Assembly (NCBI GenBank): GCA_018241865.1
Contig: JAFECY010000322.1
Location: 1-7,231, forward strand
Reading direction: 5' to 3'
DNA from: Pseudomonadota bacterium
GTDB lineage: Bacteria; Pseudomonadota; Gammaproteobacteria; Burkholderiales; Burkholderiaceae_D
Length of the DNA stretch: 7,231 nt
A program made the translations under genes and the position numbers. A model generated the notes under the pieces. It was not told the DNA's origin and made no database searches. It saw only the letters and a program-made list of their open reading frames with translations. This document shows, piece by piece, positions 1-5,918 of the stretch (positions within the stretch are counted from its first letter, which is position 1; each line of letters opens with the position of its first letter).

Positions 1-1497
1 ATAAAACTGGTTTTGCGTCGTCACCCGATATTTTTTATTGGTGCATGTCCCTCCTCCTTTGGTGGCATCCGTCGTGATCGAATCTCTGGACCATTTAATC
101 GTCACGGTTTTAGGCGTATCGGTCTGATTGCGCACCGTGGACGAAGTCGGCGTCGCCTCCGTCACGGTTGAGGTTGCGCCATCGTTATAAGGACGCGGTT
201 GATCGCCATCTTGATTGTTGACCTTATTGCCGTTCAAGTCATAGTTGGTAGCATCGTTCCAAAAACCGTCCGTGGACAAAATCGTGAAATTTTGCTGACA
301 GGAATACTGCATGGGATCGCTAACGGCAACACCGTTCAACGTAGTCAATTTATTGCCATACATGCGACCGACATTCGACAGCGCCTTCAGCAAAGGCGTG
401 GAGTTGTTGACAGATGTGCTGTACAACATGGTGTACCAATTCTGCTTTTGGGTCGCATCGAAGGTTGCCAGATTCAAGAATTTGCTGCCACCATTATTGT
501 TCATGGTGGCAAAACCGACGCGATAATGATTGTCCAAGGACCTGAAGGCAAAACCCGTGCCGGACTTCATCATGTTGATACGGGTGCGGTAGTAACTGAA
601 CCAGTTGGCGAAATTCTGCCGTTCATCTGTCCCGCCCGGACCGGAAGTGGCGCTGACGACGACTTTGGCGAAAGGCGTGAACGCACTTGGCGCAATCGAC
701 ATGCCGCCGGTTTGCGTGACAACCGGCAAAATCGCCGCTGCCGATGCCGGACCGGTAATGGTCACGGTGGAACCAGATGCCGTAGCGGAATAACCCGCCG
801 CAGTGATTTTGGCAGCGATATTGGCGGCCACCGTGGAGGTGGAGGTGTTGGCGGTGGACGCACCGCTCATGATCGATACGCCATTGACAGTAATACTGGT
901 GACGCTGGTGCTGCCACTGCCGCTGACCGTCAAGGTAGCAGTCGGATTATCCGCAGCCGTCGTATTACATTCTTTATAGAAAGTGGTGGTGGACTTGTAA
1001 TAATTTTTCTGACTATCGGCAGTTTGCGTGCCCAGATAATTGTAGTAATACGCGGGAACGCCGCCCCCCGGCGCACTATATGATTGATACAAACCGAGCG
1101 TAAACCCGGTACTGAGATTTAGCGTACCTAAACTGGTTTTGTAACCATCCATCCAAGCGCCAGTAAAACTTGCGTTTGAATAAGACGTCACCCCATCGTA
1201 GGTGATGGGCGGCAGATATTTAATCGCCGGGTTGTAAAAAACACCATTGCACTGGTTGCTAGCGTAGCCATATTTAGACGTGCCGAAGACTGGGTTATTT
1301 CCCACGTCCGGCATGTAGTCCCAATTCATACTGCCAGAATCGTCCATCATCAGGAAAATATTGGGCAATACGGAGGACGACGATGACGTAACAAGTGGGG
1401 AAGTCGATAAATCGGTCAAGCCTGCCACTGCGCTCGCAGCGAGACTTAACCCGATGACGGCCGTGGCGATTTTCGCTGTAATAGGTTTGGTTTTCAT
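1..1497 (-). CDS. pilY1: PilY1-type type IV pilus tip adhesin/assembly protein, N-terminal 499 residues (3' end beyond window)
   Basis: The frame is open from an ATG at 1497 to the left edge with no stop, so the gene is partial. It starts with a Sec signal peptide: a KTK-type basic start, a hydrophobic stretch and an AVA cleavage motif at residues 23-25. Residues 52-56 read DDSGS, the DxSxS metal-site motif of a von Willebrand A domain, preceded by PNIFLMM. Around 293-330 comes RQNFANWFSYYRTR, and at 401-415 QQNFTILSTDGFWND; both are typical of PilY1. Residues 420-432 are Asp/Asn/Gly-rich (DLNGNKVNNQDGD) and might bind a metal, which is speculative. Residues 186-277 form a Ser/Thr/Ala/Gly-rich insert containing a single charged residue (Lys230). 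PilY1 proteins sit at the pilus tip with the minor pilins and act in assembly, retraction control, adhesion and surface sensing; the usual C-terminal beta-propeller half would lie outside the window. AGGA at 1505-1508 is spaced 7 bases from the ATG, and 19 bases separate it from the pilX stop. Confidence 0.93.
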   Translation of the reverse strand, partial: MKTKPITAKIATAVIGLSLAASAVAGLTDLSTSPLVTSSSSSVLPNIFLMMDDSGSMNWDYMPDVGNNPVFGTSKYGYASNQCNGVFYNPAIKYLPPITYDGVTSYSNASFTGAWMDGYKTSLGTLNLSTGFTLGLYQSYSAPGGGVPAYYYNYLGTQTADSQKNYYKSTTTFYKECNTTAADNPTATLTVSGSGSTSVTSITVNGVSIMSGASTANTSTSTVAANIAAKITAAGYSATASGSTVTITGPASAAAILPVVTQTGGMSIAPSAFTPFAKVVVSATSGPGGTDERQNFANWFSYYRTRINMMKSGTGFAFRSLDNHYRVGFATMNNNGGSKFLNLATFDATQKQNWYTMLYSTSVNNSTPLLKALSNVGRMYGNKLTTLNGVAVSDPMQYSCQQNFTILSTDGFWNDATNYDLNGNKVNNQDGDQPRPYNDGATSTVTEATPTSSTVRNQTDTPKTVTIKWSRDSITTDATKGGGTCTNKKYRVTTQNQFY

Positions 1498-1516
1498 GGC
1501 GCGTTCCTGTTCGGAC

Positions 1517-2188
1517 TTACATGGAGACAGTGGTTTGGACATAGCTAACGGTATTGCGCGGCCCCTCGACGCGGGTAGTGATGCGGTAATAGATTTGCTT
1601 GTTGCCGATGCCGGCACCGCTCACGCCGCCACCGCCGACCACACCTTTATTATCGCCGTCGGTACCTGAGGATGAAGCGGAAGCCAAACACTGCACCGTA
1701 CCGCCTGGCGCATTGCGGTCGCCATCCTGATTGCATAAACGGTGAATGACGTAAGAAACTGTATTTCCCGCGCTATCTGTCGGCAGGGTCCAGACAGCGC
1801 CGCTCGAAACAGGCGCACCCAGAACCGGACGCGCCACCGGAGTGGTATCCAATGTGTTATTCCAATAGGCATTCCATGCTGTGCCATCGGCGGTTTTAGG
1901 AACACCGAGGATATTGGCAGAGTACCCTGCCGTAGTAAGCGAGTTATTCAATTGAGCGGGATTCGCTTGCAACCAATAGATCGCCTGCTCCACCCCGATA
2001 TCGGCGGAAGCGAGAGTGGATTGTCGGAAGGCCAAATTACCCGCCACCAAAGTTGACGTATTGACCGAACGCATCAAGGCAATGCCCGCCATCGTCATGG
2101 CAACCAAAACGATGAGGACGATGACCAGCACGATGCCTTGCTGGGAGCGATGCAAGTCGTTCGAGCGGCGATGTTTGAGGATCAGCAT
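1517..2188 (-). CDS. pilX: Type IV pilus minor pilin PilX
   Basis: This 223-residue protein starts at ATG 2188, chosen because GGGAGG at 2195-2200 lies 6 bases upstream; a longer open frame to 2269 would run into the pilW coding end and is not needed. The leader ends in QQG at residue 18, followed by the hydrophobic helix IVLVIVLIVLVAMTMAGIAL. Mature position 5 is Ile rather than the usual pilin Glu. As I recall, PilX and its secretion homologue GspK also lack Glu5. Residues 43-74 (NTSTLVAGNLAFRQ..ADIGVEQAI) match the PilX N-terminal pattern. Two cysteines (152 and 167) could form a disulfide. A glycine-rich loop lies at about 182-196. The C-terminus ends VQTTVSM. PilX is a component of the pilus-priming minor pilin complex with PilV, PilW and PilY1. 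The start codon overlaps the pilW stop by 7 bases (ATGCTGA), implying coupled translation. Confidence 0.88.
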   Translation of the reverse strand: MLILKHRRSNDLHRSQQGIVLVIVLIVLVAMTMAGIALMRSVNTSTLVAGNLAFRQSTLASADIGVEQAIYWLQANPAQLNNSLTTAGYSANILGVPKTADGTAWNAYWNNTLDTTPVARPVLGAPVSSGAVWTLPTDSAGNTVSYVIHRLCNQDGDRNAPGGTVQCLASASSSGTDGDNKGVVGGGGVSGAGIGNKQIYYRITTRVEGPRNTVSYVQTTVSM

Positions 2189-3309
2189 GTTTTTCCTCCC
2201 AACGAAATCCAGCTCATGGCTTTGATCGGCACCACCATCTGATTCACTTTGTATCGATAATTTTGCCAACTCTCACCCGCTTGCAGCACGATGTTCGTCA
2301 GATTAAAGGCATTGGCGGCACTACCGGTAGGATTGTTCGCCACACTGCCTTCCCATGTCGGCACTGCACCCGTCACGACATTTTTGTCGTACTGCCCGCT
2401 ACGCGCGAGTAAAGCCACGCGCACGGCGGACACCCGCGCAAAACCGCACTGCACGGTCGTGACTGCGGGTGGCGCTTGAATAGTCGCGTCATAACGATTG
2501 ACATAGCGAGGGTTGTAGTCAATTGTTGCAGGATTCACAGAAGCATCGTCACGGCCGTATTGGGCTTTCAGACTCACAATATTGCCGGCGACCGTCACCC
2601 AATTGGCTGGCGTATTTTGCGTGCAGTCATTCACCATAAAATCGCAGCGCGTCAAACTACCGCCGCGCACCGCATAGACGACTATCGTCGGTGCCGGACC
2701 CAGATTGTAAAGCCTGCCATTCGACATGCTTGCCACGCCAGTTGGCACCGTGACAACCGTTCCCGCAGGCGCGGCATTGACCTGCTCCATCGTCAAGGCA
2801 CAGGGTGAAGGCCGAACCTGCGGAGCAGCAATCACATTGTCGTTTAATGAAAACCCGCTGGGCGAATCCACCGTATACTGGTTTTGCGCCAGTTGCCCGA
2901 AAATACTCGCTCCCTCTGGCAGCAAGGATGAATTGCCATACACCACCAACAAGGTATCGGTGTTGAGATCCTGCCCGGCAAGTCCGGTCACCGAGGGATG
3001 ATTGATCGTCACCGGAATCATCGTGTTCAACGTGACGCCGGCGCGCAAGGTCACATTACAACCGAGTAGATCGTAAGAGCTGATGCCCACACCGGCCTGC
3101 CGAATATCGCGCTGCAAAGCGAACATGCCCAGCGCCCCGCTGATTTGCGCGTCGTCGCCGCCGGTGGTGGTGCGTTTGTTGGCTTCGGATGCGCCGTAGA
3201 TTTGTAACACGACGATCATGGCAATCATGCCGATGACCAAGGCCACCATGATCTCCACTAGGCTAAAGCCACGGGTGAATTTCATTGAGCGAAAAGTAGG
3301 GATAGTCAC
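2182..3309 (-). CDS. pilW: Type IV pilus minor pilin PilW
   Basis: This 375-residue pilin-like protein has a 14-residue leader ending TRG, then FSLVEIMVALVIGMIAMIVV, with Glu at mature position 5 (residue 19). Residues 68-77 (RDIRQAGVGI) are characteristic of PilW, and the length is in the usual PilW range. The start is GTG at 3309: AGAAGG at 3316-3321 is 6 bases upstream, whereas the in-frame ATG at 3285 has no Shine-Dalgarno sequence and would leave only a 6-residue leader. Cysteines include residue 84, a CDFMVNDC pair and a final C-terminal Cys375. PilW acts in the minor-pilin tip complex that initiates pilus assembly and supports PilY1. It begins 10 bases after the pilV stop and overlaps pilX by 7 bases. 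Family assignment is from sequence pattern and gene order. Confidence 0.9.
   Translation of the reverse strand: MTIPTFRSMKFTRGFSLVEIMVALVIGMIAMIVVLQIYGASEANKRTTTGGDDAQISGALGMFALQRDIRQAGVGISSYDLLGCNVTLRAGVTLNTMIPVTINHPSVTGLAGQDLNTDTLLVVYGNSSLLPEGASIFGQLAQNQYTVDSPSGFSLNDNVIAAPQVRPSPCALTMEQVNAAPAGTVVTVPTGVASMSNGRLYNLGPAPTIVVYAVRGGSLTRCDFMVNDCTQNTPANWVTVAGNIVSLKAQYGRDDASVNPATIDYNPRYVNRYDATIQAPPAVTTVQCGFARVSAVRVALLARSGQYDKNVVTGAVPTWEGSVANNPTGSAANAFNLTNIVLQAGESWQNYRYKVNQMVVPIKAMSWISLGGKTC
2195..2200 (-). promoter_or_regulatory. Ribosome binding site of pilX inside the pilW end
   Basis: GGGAGG lies 6 bases upstream of ATG 2188, within the last codons of pilW (Gly-Gly-Lys-Thr-Cys). It selects this start over the upstream extension to 2269. 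Confidence 0.75.
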
Positions 3310-3315
3310 GTTCGG

Positions 3316-3321
3316 CCTTCT
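3316..3321 (-). promoter_or_regulatory. Ribosome binding site deciding the GTG start of pilW
   Basis: AGAAGG overlaps the pilV stop codon and lies 6 bases before GTG 3309. The internal ATG at 3285 has no comparable site. Confidence 0.7.
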
Positions 3322-3805
3322 ATCGGATTTGCGTCGTCAAGACGTATTTGTGTTCTGTTCCCGCTGGTTCATAGGGGGCGTGCCAATATATGGTGACCGT
3401 CACCAGCGTGGTTTCAGTGTTCGGAACACCCGGTACCGCCGCAACATTCGCCACCGCCACCGTAGGCAGATGCGATTCGATATTCAATCCACTCATGACG
3501 TTGCGTACGGTTCCTTCCGCCGGGTTAGCCGCCGTTCCCAGCCACGCGAGGTAGTTCGCACCACCGGGGGATACGAAATTCGCTTGCAAAGTGGCAGGCG
3601 AGCGATCACTGACCCACATCTTGCTGACCAAACTATTCGCCAACATGCTGGCGTCCGTGCGGTACTTGGCATCGCCGGATTGTTTGACGGAGGAGGTTTG
3701 CAGGCCAACCAAGCCCAACACGCCAAAAGAAAAAATCAGAATGCCGATCAAGGCTTCCAGCAGCATGGAGCCGTTTTGACGACGGTGTGTATATGGAGTA
3801 TTCAT
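3320..3805 (-). CDS. pilV: Type IV pilus minor pilin PilV
   Basis: This 161-residue protein begins at ATG 3805, directly abutting the TAG stop of the preceding fimT-type gene (TAGATG). AAGG at 3813-3816 gives a 7-base spacer. The leader ends RRQNG at residue 12, followed by SMLLEALIGILIFSFGVLGLVGLQ, with Glu at mature position 5 (residue 17). The helix is followed by a segment VKQSGDAKYRTDASMLANSLVSKMW, the region where PilV proteins carry a conserved alpha-helical spine with Ala/Ser and Trp. There are no cysteines, unlike the neighbouring minor pilins. PilV works with PilW and PilX in the priming/tip complex of the type IVa pilus in the inner membrane and pilus tip. Confidence 0.88.
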   Translation of the reverse strand: MNTPYTHRRQNGSMLLEALIGILIFSFGVLGLVGLQTSSVKQSGDAKYRTDASMLANSLVSKMWVSDRSPATLQANFVSPGGANYLAWLGTAANPAEGTVRNVMSGLNIESHLPTVAVANVAAVPGVPNTETTLVTVTIYWHAPYEPAGTEHKYVLTTQIR

Positions 3806-4426
3806 CTAGCAGCCTTGTGGGTCTTGTGCGACGGTCCATTTGGGATCACAGACGCGCACTTGTCCGCCGGTGGTGACGGTGACTTTCATGTGCTTTTCAG
3901 TGACATCAGCCGCTAAGTAGCAATTGGCTGGGTCCACGCTATTGATCCCCACGCAGACATTGAGCGCCGTGCTGGCCTGCCCCATGCCATTGAAGATTAC
4001 GGAGGCTTGATCTGCCGCGACGACCGCCTTAGACGAGCCGGCGGCACCGGGGCGCGCCTGAATGATTTGCGGCGCCGGACTGGCGCTGGTGACATTCATC
4101 GAGGGCGCACCGCCGCAAAGCGAGGTGGGGTCGGACAAGCTGACGACCCAGTTTTTACCATCGGTGGCGACCGCACAAGCGTTATCGAGCGAGTTCGTCA
4201 GCGAAAACTGGACTTTGACGTTGCGCCGCACGGCTTCGGCGCGCGCCATTTGCAATCCGTTTTCGATTGCTTGGGCGCTGGTGCGGATTTGCGAATTGCT
4301 GATCCAGGTGGTGAAGTTAGGAATGGCCACCGCCATCAACACGGCGACGATCACAATCCCGATCATCAATTCGATCAGGGTTGCGCCGCGCGACTTGCGG
4401 CGTAATTTTAGGCGCGCGCTCAGCAC
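3806..4426 (-). CDS. fimT: GspH/FimT family pseudopilin (FimT/FimU-type minor pilin)
   Basis: Starting at GTG 4426, this is a 206-residue protein with a 14-residue basic leader (RRKSRG) followed by ATLIELMIGIVIVAVLMAVAIPNF, with Glu at mature position 5. The segment after the helix (ISNSQIRTSAQAIENGLQMARAEAVRRN) is the classic GspH/FimT pattern. GTG 4426 is preferred because AAGG at 4434-4437 lies 7 bases upstream, the leader length is normal, and the start overlaps the pilE stop as GTGCTGA; an upstream TTG at 4453 is less likely. Six cysteines (84, 104, 158, 169, 193, 206) could give three disulfides, the last being the final residue. By position it is the FimU equivalent, which connects tip pilins to the shaft. 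Near the C-terminus it has GQVR (188-191) where DNA-uptake FimT proteins are reported to carry GRxR, so a structural FimU role is somewhat more likely. Confidence 0.87.
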   Translation of the reverse strand: MLSARLKLRRKSRGATLIELMIGIVIVAVLMAVAIPNFTTWISNSQIRTSAQAIENGLQMARAEAVRRNVKVQFSLTNSLDNACAVATDGKNWVVSLSDPTSLCGGAPSMNVTSASPAPQIIQARPGAAGSSKAVVAADQASVIFNGMGQASTALNVCVGINSVDPANCYLAADVTEKHMKVTVTTGGQVRVCDPKWTVAQDPQGC

Positions 4427-4869
4427 ACGCCCGCCTTGTTGGTGATCCAGCAAGTGGTGTTACCAGACCATCCAGAAACACCCGTCACCGTACTCGATTT
4501 GGCATTGCTTTCATTGACGGCATAACCAAAGCCGTTCATCGAATTTTTTCCCGTGGCGGTGACCGTGTAGGTCGTGGCCGAAGTGGCATTGCAGGAAAAA
4601 GTATAGTATTTGCTGGCTGAATTATCCGCAGCGAGACAATTGGGGTTGCCAACATACGTTTTGTTATCTTGAAACCACTGCTCCATCCTGACCTGCTGGG
4701 AAGCGAGATACGACGTGGCGTCAGGAATTTTTGCGCGGATCACATAATCCGTATACATGGGAATAGCGATCGCCGACAGAATGCCAATGATGGCGACAAC
4801 GACCATGACCTCGATTAACGTAAAGGCGCGTTGCGACTTCAGGGAAGGCAGGAATGTAGTGGGTTTCAT
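4420..4869 (-). CDS. pilE: Type IV pilin PilE (minor pilin of the PilE family)
   Basis: This 149-residue prepilin starts at ATG 4869, supported by AAAGGA at 4877-4882 with a 7-base spacer. A 15-residue leader (MKPTTFLPSLKSQRA) precedes FTLIEVMVVVAIIGILSAIAIPMYTDYVIRAKI, a near-consensus type IVa N-terminal helix with Glu at mature position 5. The residue before the cleavage point is Ala15, not the normal Gly. Residues 50-72 (DATSYLASQQVRMEQWFQDNKTY) and the cysteine pairs C78/C93 and C140/C149 fit the PilE branch. The C-terminal loop between C140 and C149 (WITNKAGV) resembles a short disulfide-bounded D-region. As the first gene of a minor-pilin operon it is more likely the minor pilin PilE that links the tip complex to the shaft than the major pilin; a major-pilin role cannot be excluded from this window. 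Confidence 0.88.
   Translation of the reverse strand: MKPTTFLPSLKSQRAFTLIEVMVVVAIIGILSAIAIPMYTDYVIRAKIPDATSYLASQQVRMEQWFQDNKTYVGNPNCLAADNSASKYYTFSCNATSATTYTVTATGKNSMNGFGYAVNESNAKSSTVTGVSGWSGNTTCWITNKAGVC
4434..4437 (-). promoter_or_regulatory. Ribosome binding site deciding the GTG start of the fimT-type gene
   Basis: AAGG lies inside the end of pilE, 7 bases before GTG 4426. It supports GTG over the TTG further upstream at 4453, and implies re-initiation by ribosomes finishing pilE. Confidence 0.55.
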
Positions 4870-4876
4870 AGACGTT

Positions 4877-4882
4877 TCCTTT
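4877..4882 (-). promoter_or_regulatory. Ribosome binding site of pilE
   Basis: AAAGGA on the minus strand lies 7 bases upstream of ATG 4869 and fixes this start against the longer open frame reaching 5007. Confidence 0.75.
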
Positions 4883-4893
4883 TGTGCAAAGTT

Positions 4894-4923
4894 ACTATAG
4901 CTCATTAAAAATGATGCCTTCAA
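4894..4923 (-). promoter_or_regulatory. Sigma-70-like promoter of the pilE-pilY1 operon
   Basis: Reading the minus strand, TTGAAG (4918-4923) is followed by an 18-base spacer and TATAGT (4894-4899), matching the consensus at 4 of 6 and 5 of 6 bases. A start about 7 bases downstream would give a leader of only some 18 bases containing the AAAGGA ribosome site before the pilE ATG. No convincing sigma-54 -24/-12 pair was seen in the same interval. The prediction is by eye. Confidence 0.6.
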
Positions 4924-4980
4924 GCATATCCGACAAACGGCCTGTTCCACGGAATTAGTGGCGAATTTTTTTGTGTGCGG

Positions 4981-5064
4981 CGCGGCATTTCCAGCCGGAT
5001 TGCGCAAAAAATACGGGGCGTTGCAGTTACACTAGGGCTTTTCTTCGCGCCGCTGCCCTTCGCC
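4981..5064. other. Intergenic space upstream of the YecA-family gene
   Basis: The 195 bases between the divergent pilE and YecA-family genes hold the pilE promoter on the left side. For the rightward gene only a weak -10-like TACACT at 5028-5033 is visible, without a good -35 at 17 bases, so no plus-strand promoter is claimed. No terminator or operator symmetry was seen. Confidence 0.4.
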
Positions 5065-5760
5065 ATGCACCTCGACCAACCGCTTTCCGACCGCGAGTTC
5101 CAAGAGCTCGACCAGTTTTTGCTGTCCGACCGTTGCGCCGAGGACGGCATGACGATGGATGGCTTGCACGGTTATCTGACCGCGCTGGCAATCGGCCCGC
5201 GCCAAGTGGCGATGACGACTTGGCTGCCGCGCGTCTGGGGTTCGGCCGAGGACGGGCCGAGCTTCGCCAATGCAAAAGAAGCGGCGCGCATCACGCACCT
5301 GATCGGCCGCTTCATGAATGAAATTTTGATGACCTTCGATGTCGCGCCCAAGGATTTCGAGCCGCTGTTCTGCGAATTTGAATGGGAAGGCAAGATGCTG
5401 ATCGACGGCGAGGCTTGGGCCTGGGGCTTCTGGGAAGGCATGAACCTGTGCGCCGACGACTGGGAAAGCGCTTGGCAATCGAACATCGCCGAGTTGCTGA
5501 CGCCAATCTACCTGCTCGGAGCCGAGGAAATCGAGGAAGAAGAAATGTCGCTGGTGGACGAGCCCGTCAAACGCCACAAATTAGCGATCGAAGTCGAGGC
5601 GGCGATTCCGCACATTCACCGTTATTGGCAGCCGCTACGCAAATCGGCGATCGAGACCGTGCAGCGCGCCGCCGCCAAGGTCGGCCGCAACGATGATTGC
5701 CCTTGCGGTAGCGGGAAGAAATTTAAGAAGTGCTGCGGCGATGATGCGGCGGCTTTGTAG
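5065..5760 (+). CDS. YecA/UPF0149 family protein with C-terminal SEC-C zinc motif
   Basis: From ATG 5065 this is a 231-residue soluble protein, close to the length of E. coli YecA. The N-terminal part (LSDREFQELDQFLLSDR..MTMDGLHGYLTALAIGP) matches the UPF0149 helical domain, with the MxxDGLHGYLTA motif at about residues 29-40. Residues 115-130 are Trp/Glu-rich (GEAWAWGFWEGM), also typical. An acidic run EEIEEEE sits at 154-160. The C-terminus carries NDDCPCGSGKKFKKCCG with zinc-ligand cysteines 212, 214, 223 and 224: the SEC-C motif also found at the end of SecA, where it binds zinc and helps contact SecB and ribosomes. The biochemical role of the family is not firmly established. No clear Shine-Dalgarno sequence precedes ATG 5065; this start was chosen because homology begins there. 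An open extension to GTG 4975 overlaps the pilE promoter and is disfavoured. It is transcribed away from the pilus operon. Confidence 0.9.
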   Translation: MHLDQPLSDREFQELDQFLLSDRCAEDGMTMDGLHGYLTALAIGPRQVAMTTWLPRVWGSAEDGPSFANAKEAARITHLIGRFMNEILMTFDVAPKDFEPLFCEFEWEGKMLIDGEAWAWGFWEGMNLCADDWESAWQSNIAELLTPIYLLGAEEIEEEEMSLVDEPVKRHKLAIEVEAAIPHIHRYWQPLRKSAIETVQRAAAKVGRNDDCPCGSGKKFKKCCGDDAAAL

Positions 5761-5775
5761 GATGAGCGGGCACGG

Positions 5776-5798
5776 TCAGAAATTTTCTTTCAGAAATT
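5776..5798. repeat. Short direct repeat TCAGAAATT x2
   Basis: TCAGAAATT occurs at 5776-5784 and again at 5790-5798, a 14-base period, just after the YecA-family stop. The second copy continues into CAGAAATTCTG, a small imperfect palindrome. It is AT-rich and may be chance; no function is assigned. Confidence 0.45.
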
Positions 5799-5822
5799 CT
5801 GGCGACCGCATTTGTTGCGATT

Positions 5823-5918
5823 CCCTCCCCTTCAAGGGGAGGGTTAGGGAGAGGATGGGTTCAGTTGTCGCAGATTTTTACCCCATCCCCATCCCGACCT
5901 TCCCCTTGAAGGGGAAGG
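5823..5918. repeat. REP/BIME-like pair of GC-rich palindromes in inverted orientation
   Basis: The left palindrome (5823-5843) has arms CCCTCCCCTT and AAGGGGAGGG around a single central C. The right palindrome (5898-5918) has arms CCTTCCCCTT and AAGGGGAAGG around a central G. The left one is followed by TTAGGGAGAGGATGGG, and the right one is preceded by CCCCATCCCCATCCCGA, roughly its complement. The whole 96-base block is therefore also an imperfect inverted repeat of about 38-base arms with a loop of about 20 bases (5861-5880). Sequences of the CCCTCTCCCTAACCCTCCCC type are, to my recollection, widespread dispersed intergenic repeats in proteobacteria, so a REP/BIME-like element is the best reading. 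In RNA it could form a long hairpin that stabilises or terminates the upstream mRNA, but no U-run follows, so a classical intrinsic terminator is not supported. Confidence 0.75.

Noticed and set aside
4..15. 12-base repeat AAACTGGTTTTG, also present at 1130-1141, with a shorter match near 2877.
   Set aside because: Both long copies lie within pilY1 coding sequence and encode short Asn/Gln/Thr stretches; most likely chance or codon bias.
199..1083. Long plus-strand open frame of 294 codons opposite pilY1.
   Set aside because: It is the exact antisense shadow of the pilY1 reading frame, with Arg/Gly-rich low-quality protein and no family resemblance.
3218..3916. Plus-strand 232-codon open frame across the pilW/pilV region.
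   Set aside because: It lies opposite two well-supported minor pilin genes and shows no domain.
4939..4957. Possible sigma-54 promoter (TGGAAC...TTTGT) upstream of pilE.
   Set aside because: The -12 element lacks the conserved GC and the spacing is off, while the sigma-70 match nearby is much better.
4975..5064. N-terminal extension of the YecA-family protein from GTG 4975, which reads somewhat like a signal peptide (basic start, VAVTLGLFFAPLPFA).
   Set aside because: YecA-type proteins are cytosolic and their homology begins at MHLDQPLS. The extension has no ribosome site and overlaps the upstream control region of pilE.
5823..5843. Intrinsic terminator for the YecA-family gene.
   Set aside because: The stem is GC-rich but followed by TTAGGGAGAGG rather than a T-run; a dispersed palindromic repeat explains it better.
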